From NCBI GenBank assembly GCA_039519185.1, contig CM076847.1, positions 22,503,251-22,567,250 on the forward strand: 64,000 nt of DNA. The letters run 5' to 3'. The notes beneath the pieces were generated by a model. The model was not told the origin of the DNA. It did no database searches and saw only the letters and a program-made list of their open reading frames with translations. The stretch is from Astragalus membranaceus. Its lineage: Eukaryota; Streptophyta; Magnoliopsida; Fabales; Fabaceae. Numbering within the stretch: position 1 is the stretch's first letter; every line of letters begins with the position of its first letter. Shown here one piece after another: positions 1 to 10,437 of the stretch. The position numbers were made by a program, and so were the translations under genes.

Positions 1-281
1 GCCACACAGTTGAACTCTTTATGTGAACGAATTAATTAGAAGAAACCCAAAAGCAACAATGTCATTACAATCCTAAGCATATTGTCACATACTCCAGTGT
101 CTTCCATTCCAGCCAAGTTAAACATTTGATTACATGAAAGTTCATACTAGCTTAATATTACACGTTAGTATACATCTGGATCTGGACCACGATTAAGCAC
201 ATAGATAGATATACTAAACAAGCAAGCAAATACAACATTAACACTACCAATGAGTCTATGTAACAAAAATATTTGATATGG
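1..281 (-). other. SCL1 3' untranslated and downstream region
   Basis: This stretch lies directly downstream of the SCL1 stop codon and should hold its 3'UTR and polyadenylation region. I see no perfect AATAAA on the minus strand, so the cleavage site cannot be placed. No other gene or repeat is visible. Confidence 0.5.
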
Positions 282-2057
282 TCACTTCCATGCTGAAGCA
301 ACAATCAAGTTTTTCTCTTCCCACCCAAAATGAAGTGCTCCCATTTCTTCCTTTATCTTGTACCTGTCACAGTACTGCCTAATGAGTTCCCTAATTGCTT
401 CTTTCACATTTGTGCTCATTGGGGATGAAGTGAAGCCAGCCATTGTCATTCTTGCCCTCCATTTTCCAGCAACTTCATACCGTTCTATTCGTTCTTCGCC
501 CTCACACGCAACAATATTCACAATGTCCCTTGCCAAGCACTGCCTTTCCACATTCATCCTGTCCTGGCTCTCTCTAGGAAGAGTGGCATCAAGCGAGTCA
601 AACACAGCAGAGTAGTAATTGTACGCTTCAACAAATCTCGGGAGAAAGGGGGAGGTGTTGGTATTCATGTCTTGTTCCACAACTGTTACAAGTTTTGGAT
701 TAAGGCTCTTAACCATGCGAAGAAGCTGGTCTCGTTCGTTTACTGTCGATACACTTTCATCGCGCATGTGATGAAGCTGAAATGCAAAGTTCACCACAAG
801 TGCTTCTCCAGGACGACAGTTGAGCATCGATGGAGTGACAATTGAAGTGTTTGATGCTACCGCTCGAAATTCAAATGGCAATCCCAGTACTTCTGCTAGC
901 TTTTCAAGTCGTTGTCCTATGATACTAAGGCCACCAACAGATCGCTGCACAGATTCAGGATCATCAACCCCAGTCAATCTCACACGAGGCGGCTTCCCAG
1001 GCCTTGAAGCAAGCGCTTGGATTAGAGTAATATACTGACTTCCTTGGTTGATGTCAAAATCTATAATGTGAACCTTTTTTTCATCTTTAACAGCCTCGGC
1101 AATTGCACCATTCGCAGCGATAAATCCAAATTTAAAACAAGGGCATACCTCAAATAGTATCTGCATTGCTGCTAGACGATCAGAAGTGGGAGGTTCCTTG
1201 CATTTCAAAGCTTTATAAATACTTTTTCCAGATGAAGCGACACGAGCTGCAAGTCCTTCTACCATGTAGGCTGCAATTCTTTGGGAAGGATCTCCCTGAA
1301 TTGAGACCATCTGCCGGAGATCATTTATCATAGTTGAGGCTTTTACTTCATTTCCTTCTGAAAGTGCACTAGCACATTCATAAAGCAATTGCCTAGGTGT
1401 CCGAGGAGAGGCTTGTGAAATTTCTTTAGTGCTACTACTGCTACTAAAAATGGAATCTGACGACAAAGATTCCTTTGGCGAGTCATGACTGAACATGTTC
1501 TGAATGGAATTGGTGCACTCAGCAATGACAGGATCAATCTCCATGCTTTGAACAGTCCTAAATATGTCTTCCTCGTCATCATCACAATCATCATTATTAT
1601 CAGCAAGTAATGCCCTCTCCAATTCTTGTAGTTTTAATCGCATTTCACCATCAAAGGCAAGGCAATCTAGGTTCTCACTTTCCAAGAAATCTGGGCCAAA
1701 GTTGGACTGATAGTCATCACGATGCCTTGTAGACAAAAAGTACGTATCATATGGGCTATCGGTGACAATAGAAGCTCCTGAACTAGCACTGATCTGGTAA
1801 GAAGCACCATCAGGGTGAATTGAATTTCCTGATATTCCAGAACTAGATGGTTCTACCATTTCTTCTGTAGGTGAATCAAGGAAGTATTTTTCGTAACTCT
1901 CACTGGAGTAAGAATCATTCATGTACATGTTTCTCTGCTTATCAGGAGAAAAACTATGGGAGGACAAGCCGGGTGTAACATCAGTTCCCTTTAGCGAGTA
2001 AAGCTTCGCATTTCTATATGATGTATCAGCCAGCTCTGGAGAAATAATCAGTGACAT
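282..2057 (-). CDS. SCL1: GRAS transcription factor, SCARECROW-LIKE 1 type
   Basis: Predicted nuclear transcriptional regulator of the GRAS family, PAT1/SCL1 branch, 591 residues, close to the length I recall for Arabidopsis SCL1 (about 593). The N-terminal ~220 residues are low-complexity, acidic and Ser-rich, including a SYEKYFLDSPTE block typical of this branch. The GRAS domain runs from about residue 221 to the end. It contains the first leucine-rich block (LLYECASALSEGN), VHIID at 329-333, an LHHMRDESV block, the RDIVNIVACEG block of the PFYRE region, and a C-terminal SAW motif (ASAWK). The coding region is one uninterrupted exon, as is usual for GRAS genes. The start is well fixed: an in-frame TAA lies one codon upstream of this ATG. 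The PAT1 branch is linked to phytochrome and stress signalling, but a specific role here is inference. It is the only intact host gene in the window. Confidence 0.96.
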   Translation of the reverse strand: MSLIISPELADTSYRNAKLYSLKGTDVTPGLSSHSFSPDKQRNMYMNDSYSSESYEKYFLDSPTEEMVEPSSSGISGNSIHPDGASYQISASSGASIVTDSPYDTYFLSTRHRDDYQSNFGPDFLESENLDCLAFDGEMRLKLQELERALLADNNDDCDDDEEDIFRTVQSMEIDPVIAECTNSIQNMFSHDSPKESLSSDSIFSSSSSTKEISQASPRTPRQLLYECASALSEGNEVKASTMINDLRQMVSIQGDPSQRIAAYMVEGLAARVASSGKSIYKALKCKEPPTSDRLAAMQILFEVCPCFKFGFIAANGAIAEAVKDEKKVHIIDFDINQGSQYITLIQALASRPGKPPRVRLTGVDDPESVQRSVGGLSIIGQRLEKLAEVLGLPFEFRAVASNTSIVTPSMLNCRPGEALVVNFAFQLHHMRDESVSTVNERDQLLRMVKSLNPKLVTVVEQDMNTNTSPFLPRFVEAYNYYSAVFDSLDATLPRESQDRMNVERQCLARDIVNIVACEGEERIERYEVAGKWRARMTMAGFTSSPMSTNVKEAIRELIRQYCDRYKIKEEMGALHFGWEEKNLIVASAWK

Positions 2058-2207
2058 AGTTTACCCTTTATTCAGTCAAGTCACATAAAATTTCAGTCTG
2101 TACCCAAAAGAACAGGAAGATCAGTCAGGAAAATGATAAAAAATCTGCAACCGAGTAACCAAGTGGCTCGCTAATGCAATTTTGTTGAATCTTCTAGGAT
2201 GCCTTTG

Positions 2208-3171
2208 CTGATAAGGAGAAACAAAAGTGGTATACAACATTAGAGAATTCAAACATAGCTTTGGTAAAATGTTAATTAACACTACAGACAGAGATCCACC
2301 TTAGCACAAGCAAAGAATATCATATCATTCAGAAGATATTGGACTCACTGTCTTTGGAAGAGAAAAATAAATATTCTAGACATGTCCCTACAACCATATA
2401 CAAAATAGGGTCTCCTCTGTCTGCATATACTATTGATTTAAGATTCACCAGACATTAGTTTTTAGGCTTACAGGGTGTTTGGGTGATCATCAGTCCCCAA
2501 TTGGATTCTCATAATCTCGACCTTACATATATTATTATATTGAATTTAATTAATATGCACCGACAGTATAAACACTTTTTACACTAGTAACAAATTAGAA
2601 ATTGACAGTCATAAAAATTATTGAATTTTACCCTAGTCATCTTAAAAGTCACACATATCATGAATTCTTATTGGTCGGTGTAAAAAAAATTCTGCGTATA
2701 CAAATTAAACACTATTATATTTTAGTTTCCTATATGAGTATTATCCAAACAACTTCATACATATGAATATTGGCCACAAATTTCTAGATCCTTCTTGCTT
2801 ATCTTCCCTAGCAAACGATGAATTTCTAATTTTACAAGGTTGAAGAAATATATGCTTCCCTGGGGCTAGCATGATATATTTACTTCAGCCAGAAAGAAGA
2901 CACAGATGAATTTCCTGCTGTGAATACAATATATATTAAAAGCACAAAAGATTCACACAAAAATAGTCTTTCAATTTGTTGATTAGCTTTCAACTTTTTT
3001 GGCAAATACCTAACATCACATTTGTGTTTAACTGGAAAAATCAAAGACAACAAAAGAGAATTTTATTGAAAATACCAATTCAAAAGACATATACATGCAA
3101 AGAAAAACCAAAATTTGATGAAATTCAAGAAGAATTGAATAAGAAACAATTGGAATTGCAGTAGATAGTAC
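2208..3171 (-). other. Predicted 5'UTR intron of SCL1
   Basis: On the minus strand a good donor (GAG|GTACT, GT at 3171-3170) lies just downstream of the promoter. A pyrimidine-rich acceptor (TTTCTCCTTATCAG, AG at 2209-2208) lies about 150 bases before the ATG. Splicing would join a short non-coding first exon (about 3225-3172) to the coding exon. 5'UTR introns are common in this gene group. The call rests on splice-site quality only; an RNA-seq junction would settle it. Confidence 0.5.
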
Positions 3172-3255
3172 CTCTTATCGAAGGAATTACCCAGCTTTGC
3201 TTGGAGTGGTTGGGAAAGAAACTCAGCTAAGGCTTTTGACCAAGTTCCGGAGACA

Positions 3256-3265
3256 TTTATTTATA
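3256..3265 (-). promoter_or_regulatory. TATA box of SCL1
   Basis: The minus strand reads TATAAATAAA here, about 1.2 kb upstream of the SCL1 start codon and 85 bases before the predicted first-exon donor. The expected transcription start is near 3225-3230. Confidence 0.55.
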
Positions 3266-4066
3266 GCAGCAACGCAACCTCTCGATGAGTTGTTATTATA
3301 TTCATTTTTTTTATTGATTGAAAAAAGGGTAGTTTGGTGGAAACCAACAAATTATATAAAACTGTTGTCAAAACAAAAAACAAATTAGATAAAATTTGTT
3401 TGTCAAAAAAATAAATTAGATAACAATTAAAAAATATTCATGGAGTGTTTACATAACGATATATGTACACACTTAATACTATTTTTTAATTAAAAAATAG
3501 GCCTTCATTGAAATTGGTAGGATACATCGATAATAGCACAAATTCAATATTGCTAAAAACGAAAAAGGATAAATCTGTGAACAAACCCACAACACGCACC
3601 CAAGTTAATAGCTTAAACGTCTACAAATGTAGCAAAATCAAAGTCATAGAAATACTCATGTCTCCAAATATGATCGAAATTGACCTGTCAATCAGAATCA
3701 AACGAACATCACTACAAGACGGGAAATCAAATAGTGTCGCATGAAGATGGCTAATAGAACAACACTGCACTCAGGCGGCAAAATCATGCAAAAACACAAA
3801 AGAAAAATTAGATCTATATAGAAACCACTTCCTTCGAAAAAAGAGAGGAAAACGCGGCGCATATGGGTGATTCTATGCCAAAAATGACCCAAAATTAAGC
3901 ATCCCTCCCTAATAGAAGTAGATTTTTTACTGCTTAAACAATTTTTACACACATATTATTAACAACCGTTATTTAATTTGTATGTATTTACTGCTTAAAC
4001 AATTTTTACACTAACAATTAATCCATTGGAAATAGATTTTTTTTAACGCAAAACATTGGAAATTGA
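3266..4066. other. SCL1 upstream region and AT-rich spacer
   Basis: No gene is recognised. The part next to 3266 is the SCL1 promoter region. A 25-base direct repeat (beginning TTTACTGCTTAAAC) occurs at 3926-3950 and 3987-4011. Short open frames here have no recognisable similarity. Confidence 0.5.
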
Positions 4067-4513
4067 TACTCTCTCCATAATAATATATTAGCAAAAATTG
4101 AACACTTATTTAGTAATAAAATACCCCATTTAGTTCTAATTATAAAAGAAATTTTGGAGAATTGTTTGGTCTCACTTATAAGAAATTTTTTCAATTTTCA
4201 AGGTGTATTTTGTTGTTTAAATTACATTTTTTCCCTCACTTGAAATATTTATCTTTTTAATATTGATAGATGTTTTAAATGTCAGACAAATATATGGAAA
4301 AAATTGAAAAAGTTAAAACAATTAATGATTTCAATAGTTTTGATGTTATTTTATTTTTTTCTTAGAATTGAGACTGAAGAGAGTTATGTATAAGTAAAAG
4401 TGGACCCTTTATGGTGTAAAAAAAATATAATAACTAGTTTTTTTTGACACAATAATAACTAGTTAATAAGTGTGTAAATAGTTAATTTATATATAGTGTT
4501 TTAATAGAGAGTA
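4067..4513. mobile_element. Stowaway-like MITE
   Basis: The left end reads TACTCTCTCC and the right end, reversed, reads TACTCTCT, each beginning with the TA dinucleotide target typical of Tc1/mariner-type MITEs. The interior is AT-rich and non-coding. The inverted repeats are short and degenerate, so this is a probable old copy. Confidence 0.4.
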
Positions 4514-4527
4514 CTACATTTTAGAAG

Positions 4528-4704
4528 TATTCTCCCTAGTTCTCCTTATAAGCAAAAATTGCAGTTTTCAGTTTATTAAATAATTAATGTATCTGATTTA
4601 TATTATAGACCAGATACATCAATTATTCAATTAACCTAAAACTGAAAAAAAATTATAAATATGACTTAACTGAAAAAAAATTATAAATATGACTTGAGAG
4701 AGTA
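4528..4704. mobile_element. Short Stowaway-like MITE
   Basis: The ends pair as imperfect inverted repeats: TATTCTCCCTAGTTC on the left and TACTCTCTCAAGTC when the right end is reversed. Both begin with TA. The interior has an inner inverted pair (CAGTTTTCAGTTT and AAACTGAAAA) and a short direct repeat (TTATAAATATGACTT) near the right end. It lies 14 bases from the preceding MITE. Confidence 0.45.
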
Positions 4705-5118
4705 ATTGACTTTTATCGAAAGCTGCACATACAATGAATTCGTATTTATTAATACCATAAAAATTCTTTACACCAAAAGTACTTGTTAATTAAACTTTTA
4801 ACTACAAGTAGATATAGGAAGGTAACTTTCTTTTTATAAAATAAAATAAAGTAAAGTAGGGAGTTAGCTTTTATATGAATAAAAAATTGTTCAATTAGTA
4901 TATATATTATGCTGAAAAAATTTACACTACAAACCAATCAAAAATAAATGACTGAGATAAAATCAAATAGTTTTGATAATGTGTCATTCTGTGGTTTGTT
5001 AATATTGTAAAAAAATCTCTTACACCAACGGTCTATTTAAATTAAATCCATAAAAATTGGTGTTTTTTTTTTTTAAAATAAAAATTGGTGTTAGTTAAGA
5101 CTTAAGAGGAATTTGCGT

Positions 5119-5210
5119 AAAAAAGGACTTGGGGGGAATTATTTGTAAAAAAAGCAACCCAATTAAAAAAGGACTTAGGGGGAATTATTTGTAAAAAAAG
5201 CAACCCAATT
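5119..5210. repeat. Two-copy 46-bp tandem repeat
   Basis: Two nearly identical 46-base units (5119-5164 and 5165-5210) each contain GGACTT, a G-run, GGAATTATTTGTA and AGCAACCCAATT. There is no coding potential. Confidence 0.85.
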
Positions 5211-5519
5211 GCGATAATTTGATCTTCTGGATTCAAATGAAAGTGGAATACACACCTAGAATTATTAACGTAGCTTCTTGGTATTCAGTATTCACCGCAA
5301 CGTGTCAGTCTCTGACTTTAGGGGACAAAATTTCGTAATACCCATCACTGGCGGTGCTAACTCCAAATTCTACTGCCACTCGTTTTTTCCCATCATTCAA
5401 CGTTCACGCATGAAAGTAACCATTTTTATTGTGTATATTTATATTTTTAAAACATTTTTGTTAGAACTTAACGATGTAATTGTTTTATTTCTAGAATAAA
5501 TTAACGATGTAATTGTCTT
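5211..5519. other. Spacer between the MITE region and LINE-1
   Basis: Non-coding. TTAACGATGTAATTGT occurs twice (5468-5483 and 5501-5516) immediately before the LINE begins. This may be local slippage at the insertion edge. Confidence 0.4.
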
Positions 5520-5527
5520 AACGATCG

Positions 5528-7720
5528 GAGGAGATTATCTTTGTGGCAAAGACGCTATCTCTCGATGGGTGGTCGGGTAACTTTTATTAACTCTGTGTTA
5601 AATAGTGGGGGTTGACACAGAATCGCGACCCGCCCAAAATCGTAAAACCCGACAATGGAATTTGTTGTTACGGGTGTGTCACTGGAAACCGAACCCGTTC
5701 ATATAAGAGAAATCGATTACTTATGGTTTGAAATGGACGGGCTCGGATCTCAAAGCTGCAACCAATGTTAACCAAACCCGCCCGAGTGTGGTTAGTGTAT
5801 TTAAATACTTTTGACTTTGGGGCTGTATGGGGTAGCACATCAATAGCTGCCTTTATTGTTTCACTGCCCAAGACAAAAAAATTCTCTCTCCAATCCACTC
5901 ACAGCAATTCTTTCACCTTTTCTGACTTTCCATCTACTCCATCAGTCCCTCGAGCTCACCACATTTCTACACCATTTAACTTTTTTCTCTCTCTTCAGTT
6001 ACTTTTCAATCATCACGTTTGTTTTCAAGAAAGTAATTTTATTTTTTAAATAAAACATTTACTAATGTTGCCTTGGAAGTCTACCTCATTTCTTTCACCC
6101 TTTGTCCCCTTCATCCCCTCGTCTCTCTGTTCTCCCATTTTAAATCATTTTTCCAGTAAGTTTGCTTTTTCTTTTTCGGCAAACCTCCGAACTGTTGAGC
6201 TACTACCAGAAGATTAAAACTGAGCAAACCCACCCGTTGGAACTGCCACCCGACGGAACCGCCACCCGCCGGAACCGCTGCTCAAAACGGTCGGAAGTCG
6301 ATGGTTTATCTGCTCGTTGGTTTTCATTCGGATGGGGTGTTTTTGGACCGAATCCGGCCGTGACCGACCGGTATCCACCCCTATTAAATAGTATTCTTCT
6401 TTACTATTTATCGTTTTATAATGCGCCAAAGACGGTGTTGAAGAGATTGATTAAGATACAACGAGACTTTCTGTGGGGTATTAAAGAAGATGTCCGGGGA
6501 AGGTATTGGGTGGCCTGTGAAAAGGTGTGTAAGTTTAAGGAGGAAGGTGGCCTAGGTGTTAGAAATATTGAGTTGTTCAATATTTCTCTTTTGGCTAAAT
6601 GGAAGTGGTGTTTTTTGACGGATGATGAGGCTTGTTGGAGGGGTATTCTCTTTTTTAGATATGGTGATTTGAGTTCTATTCTATTCAATGGCTCAACATC
6701 ATCGGATAGAAGAAAAGATTCTTTGTGGTTGCGTGATCTTCGGGATGTGGGTAATGATAGATTTTCGGAGGGGTGGTTTGAGGCGAATATCAGAAGGGGC
6801 TTGGGTGATGGTCGGGGCGTGGATTTTTGGCACCACCATTGGATTGGACAGTTTGAAGCACGAGCTTGCTGATTTCTTTTCAGGATGCTTTAATTAGAAC
6901 TTGCGCTTATCGGAGTTGGGAGCGTGGCAGCAAAACAACTGGCGTTGGAACTTTAATGCTCTCTCAATCGCAAATCAGCAGCTTCGCTCCGAAGGCAATG
7001 CGTTGAAGGATGTGCTAAGGGAGGTGAGATTAAATCAGGGTGTCGCTGACTTTTGGAGCTGGATTTCGGACCCTTCGAAATTGTTTTTCGTCCGGTCATG
7101 TTATAAAATTCTGGCTTCATCCGTTGCAGCAACTTCAGCGCACAATGACAGTGGTTTCTCTAATTATAAAGCTATTTGGAATACCGCAATTCCATCGAAA
7201 GTTATGATTTTTGGGTGGAGATTGATTAATACCTCTTTACCTGTGTGTGAGTTGTTGTTAAGGTGCCATATCATTCATACAGAGGAGGGGTCTACATATG
7301 TGTGCTTTCTGTAATACTTATAGGGAGGAGTGCAACACTTATTCCAGGAGTGCAAGATCTCTCAGAGGGTTTGGAGTGAGGTAGGTCGATGGCTAGACTT
7401 CCAGTTACCGGTCTCATGATATTCCTCAACACTTCATGTTGTTTGGCGAATTTTGCATTGGCAAAATGGCAAAGAAGGTAAAATACTTACTTCCCTGTTG
7501 GTGCCTCTGGTTAGCTCGGAATGGCGTTTGCTTTAGACAGGAAGTTGCCAAGATTGAATCGATTGTAACTCATATAAAGTATTTATCTTGGTGCTGGTTT
7601 GTATTCGGGGTGGGTAGAAGCTCTAGTTTGTCACCGCCGCTGTGGTGGAACAACTCACTTAAATGTATCAACAACTTTTCAATCCACCCTGTATTTGTGG
7701 CTTTGAGCATCCGTAATGCT
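5528..7720 (+). pseudogene. LINE ORF2 C-terminal half (reverse transcriptase tail and zf-RVT), decayed
   Basis: Coding pieces in order: 5528-5605 encodes the conserved LSMGGRVTFINSVL block of the RT C-terminal region. After the hAT insert, 6384-6872 continues in frame with YYLSFYNAPKTV and the IQRDFLWG block. At 6901-7314 comes the zf-RVT-associated region (ADFWSWISDPS, then a GWRLINTSLPV-type stretch). At 7436-7690 the terminal WCLWLARNGVCFR block follows. At least two frameshifts (near 6870 and 7310) separate these blocks, so no protein can be made. The open frame that begins at 6162 is a chance fusion of hAT and LINE sequence. Confidence 0.85.
5606..6383. mobile_element. Non-autonomous hAT-type element (778 bp) inside LINE-1
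   Basis: It is flanked by a perfect 8-bp duplication, TTAAATAG (5598-5605 and 6384-6391), the length typical of hAT elements. The termini are imperfect inverted repeats: TGGGGGTTGACAC on the left and TAGGGGTGGATAC when the right end is reversed. Removing the element and one duplication rejoins the LINE reading frame exactly. There is no transposase; the interior has GC-rich CCCG-containing blocks near both ends. Confidence 0.8.
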
Positions 7721-8050
7721 CTAATCAATGAAACATTGCTTATCAAAAAAAATATCATACTTTTTGAGGAAATGATAAATCAGAATTTTGTAAATCTAAA
7801 TTATTTATATTTACAGATTTTAGGTTTAATTGTTTTTTCTTGCAAATAAGAGGTTTTCCCTCCCTAGCAAAATACTTTTTGTTTTTCTTCTCTGTAATTT
7901 GCTAAATTTTATTTTTCGTCCATACAGTTTTTTTCGTCCAAGTTATAATTATTTGTTTTTGAATGTAGTCTTCAATTAGTTAATACATTCCGAGACCACA
8001 ATTAAAATTTTATTTAATTTCAAGGACTAAATCACAACATAAACAATATT

Positions 8051-8134
8051 ACAGTGGTTTGCCGCCCATTGTGGTCCTACGCGGTTCGAGAGATTGGTCT
8101 CTCCAATTGCGCGCGGAGGATGCCCGGTTTATAC
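8051..8134. mobile_element. 84-bp SINE-like retroposon (copy 1)
   Basis: It is bounded by a 13-base direct repeat CATAAACAATATT (8038-8050 and 8135-8147) and contains GCGGTTCGAGAG, resembling a pol III B box. The length and duplication suggest a truncated SINE. It is present in both copies of the larger duplication, so it is older than that event. Confidence 0.5.
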
Positions 8135-8262
8135 CATAAACAATATTGCTGAGACTAAAACAAAAGAATAAGGACTAAAATCAAAAAACTTGATTTTGTA
8201 GGAAAGAAAACAAAAAATTATTTTTATAAAGACGAAAAATAAAAATTTCTTTGTTTGTTGTA

Positions 8263-8332
8263 CTCCCTGCGTCCCAAAATATAAGACCCCCTTTTCACAT
8301 TTTTTCTTTTCCAAATATATAAAACCCTTTCC
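8263..8332. mobile_element. Stowaway MITE, left part only (copy 1)
   Basis: It begins after TA (8261-8262) with CTCCCTGCGTCCCAAAATAT, a classic Stowaway terminus, and is cut at 8332 by the LINE-2 insertion. The full version is at 13063-13350. Confidence 0.7.
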
Positions 8333-8756
8333 CATTATGATGTGGCTGGTTTGGAAAGCGAGGAACACACTTATTTTTTAGGATAAATGCTTAAAGGTGG
8401 TGGATATTGAGTTGATGTATGCTGCACAATTTGCTCATATTCACAGCGCCTTTTCTATTGTGAATGCTCCTACGAGTTTAGATCCCCCTCGTTAGATTTC
8501 TTGGTTCAATCCTCCACGTGGTGCAGTTGCACTTAATGTGGATGGTAGTAAGCTCAACACCTCGGGCCAGACAAGGTTTGGAGGGATGATAAGAGATGAT
8601 AATGACAGATTTCTACAAGGTTTATATTCTGGAGCTATTAAAGATGACATTGTGTATGTTGAGATCATGGCTATCCTCAGGGCTTCAGCTTTGTTGGACT
8701 GGAGGATTTAGAGATGTTTTTTGCATTTCTGATTCTCACTACAAGAATTATTGGTT

Positions 8757-9065
8757 TTTCCGGCCAGGAGTTTCCGGCGGATATAGATCCGCCACAAAGT
8801 TACCGGCGGAATCTACGAATTTCCGGCGGAATTTATCCGCCTCAAAGTTACCGGCGGAAAAATTGACATTTGCGGCGGATTAAAATTCGTCTTGGCTTTT
8901 GCGGCGGATTTAACGGTTCTTGCGGCGGATTTGGGTTCACAATTTGTTTTTTTTTTACGAGATTTTAATTAATCGCCGCAAATGCACCTCCGTCCGCCGC
9001 AAATCCCTTATGTCCGCTGCAAATCCCTTAAATCCGCCGGTAACTGCCGTTTCCGGCGGATCTTG
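8757..9065. repeat. CACTA-1 left subterminal repeat array
   Basis: Clustered 10-12 base GC-rich motifs (cores CCGGCGGA and GCGGCGGAT) occur first in one orientation and then inverted (TCCGCCGCAAAT). The motifs are separated by short AT-rich gaps, as expected for CACTA subterminal repeats. Confidence 0.8.
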
Positions 9066-9093
9066 CCTTTTGACCGTTTGACTTCGTTTCTCC

Positions 9094-9101
9094 TATATAA
9101 A
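9094..9101 (+). promoter_or_regulatory. Putative CACTA-1 TATA box
   Basis: TATATAAA lies just inside the subterminal array, followed by a pyrimidine-rich leader. The same arrangement recurs near 10427, which suggests the native CACTA promoter. Confidence 0.5.
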
Positions 9102-9164
9102 CCCCTTCTCCCCTTCTTCTTTTTTCACACCTCTACCAATACTCTCATTCTCTTGATACGACAC

Positions 9165-9755
9165 TCGATCTCTTAATACGGCACTCTCTTGAGCATTGTC
9201 GGCAGCGGGGTTCCAATTGAGTGGCGTACGTCTCCATTTTTTTGTAAAAAAATTTCCACATTGTCATGAAGACCCCTTCATCTTTTTCGTTAAAAGTAAC
9301 CCCTTTATCAGCATAAAGTTCATCCTCATTATTTTCACCACAAGAGACATATACGCTCATCAAATGCTCGGTATCATCCTCCAACTTAACAACCCGTCCT
9401 TGCAGTTCCTCAAACTTTCTATTTAGAGATTCAATCATCTTTTCAAAAGATGGTTTCTTGTGAAACTTTCTATTTTGAAAATATGGTTGAATCTCTAAAT
9501 AGAAAGTTTGAGGAACTGCAAGGACGGGCTGTTAAGTTGAAGGATGATACCGAGCGTTTGATTAACGTATATGTCACTTGTGGTGAAATAATGAGGAGGA
9601 GCTTTTTGCTGATAAATGGGTTACTTTTAACGAAAAAGATGAAGGGGTGTTCACGACAATGTGGAAATTTCTTTACAATGAAATGGAGACATAGGCCACT
9701 GTAATGGAGCTGCTGCCGACAATGCTCAAGAGAGTGTCATATCAAGATAATGGCG
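9165..9755. repeat. Long inverted repeat (hairpin) within CACTA-1
   Basis: The left arm 9165-9438 is the reverse complement of the right arm 9483-9755, with about 44 bases between. Both arms carry the same short coding-like stretch (LNRKFEELQGR and a KLEDDTEHL-like segment), once on each strand. The arms differ by scattered substitutions and small indels. The protein piece is unrecognised and could be a captured gene fragment. A transcript through this region would fold into a ~270-bp stem. Confidence 0.85.
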
Positions 9756-9849
9756 TAGGTCTCCGTTTAGGGGTAGCAGACATTAAATATATATTTTACT
9801 GTTTTTCCCAATTTTTATTGCTTTAGATTATTTTATTTTTTTGTTTAAA

Positions 9850-10095
9850 ATATTTTATTAATTGTATGGATATTTTTTTAGTGATAATATTTTACTGCTT
9901 TTCCCAATTTTTATTTTTTTAAATTAAAAATTAATTAGTTATTGGATTTTATTTTTTTATCAATAATTAAAAAAATTAATAAAATAATATATATTTTTAA
10001 TTAAAACGATTTTTTAAAAAAAATAAAATTTATTTTTTAAAAATAATAATAATTTTTTAAAAAAAATAATAATTTTTTTTTAAAAAAAAATGGTA
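9850..10095. repeat. CACTA-1 internal AT-rich direct repeat, copy 1
   Basis: Nearly identical to 11580-11795. Both contain ATTGTATGGATATT, TACTGCTTTTCCCAATTT and a long A/T-run tract, and both are followed by GCGGCGGAT motifs. This looks like a 3' subterminal module of a CACTA element that is present twice. Confidence 0.8.
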
Positions 10096-10097
10096 CT

Positions 10098-10400
10098 TTG
10101 CGGCGGATTTGTGTTTTTTGCGGCGGATGTTGAGCATTTGCGGCGGATCTTTGCGGCGGATTATAGCTTTTGCGGCGGATTATTTGGTATTTTTAAAAAA
10201 AAAAGGCGCGATATTTTAATTTGAATATCCGCCGCAAAGTACCACGAATCCGCCGCAAACCTCCGTAAATAAAAAACCCGCGGATTTTAAATTTCAAAAT
10301 CCGCCGCAACCGTCCAGAATCCGCCGCAAAGCACCGGAAAAAAAACCCGCGGATATTGAATTTCAAAATCCGCCGCAACCGTCCAAATCCGCCGCAAATC
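10098..10400. repeat. Internal subterminal-type repeat array in CACTA-1
   Basis: A second set of GCGGCGGAT motifs (forward to about 10185) then TCCGCCGCAAA motifs (reverse, to about 10400) lies in the middle of the element, where no subterminal array is expected. Together with the TATA-like site at 10427 it resembles a 3' end joined to a new 5' end. Confidence 0.7.
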
Positions 10401-10426
10401 CATTTTGACCGTTGGGCTGCGTTTTT

Positions 10427-10437
10427 CTATATATATC
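10427..10437 (+). promoter_or_regulatory. Second CACTA-type TATA box
   Basis: CTATATATATC is followed by a leader resembling the one after the first TATA site (a TTGACCGTT-type block before it, then TTCACACTTCTAACAAT). It would be the native position for transcription of the downstream transposase remnant. Confidence 0.45.

Larger units (their letters stand above)
5520..7757 (+). mobile_element. 5'-truncated L1-type LINE (LINE-1), interrupted by a hAT element
   Basis: A plant L1-type non-LTR retrotransposon lacking its 5' half. It starts inside the reverse-transcriptase region, continues after the hAT insert at 6384, and ends in a poly(A) tract (7744-7752). Both 5' truncation and an A-tail are expected of target-primed reverse transcription. 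No flanking target duplication is evident, because the right flank is part of a later duplication. There is no RNase H domain in this copy. Confidence 0.85.
7758..8332. repeat. Tandem duplication unit, copy 1
   Basis: This matches 12580-13128 in the same orientation almost base for base. The shared content is an AT-rich region, an 84-bp retroposon and the start of a Stowaway MITE. Copy 1 stops inside the MITE at 8332, where LINE-2 was inserted. The rest of the copy-1 MITE resumes after the LINE-2 poly(A) at about 12520. Confidence 0.85.

Noticed and set aside
6162..6872. 236-codon plus-strand open frame as a gene
   Set aside because: The first part is hAT-element DNA and the second part is LINE ORF2; the fusion is an accident of insertion.
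9145..9438. 97-codon minus-strand open frame as a host gene
   Set aside because: It is one arm of an inverted repeat inside a CACTA element and has no promoter or matching full-length gene in view.
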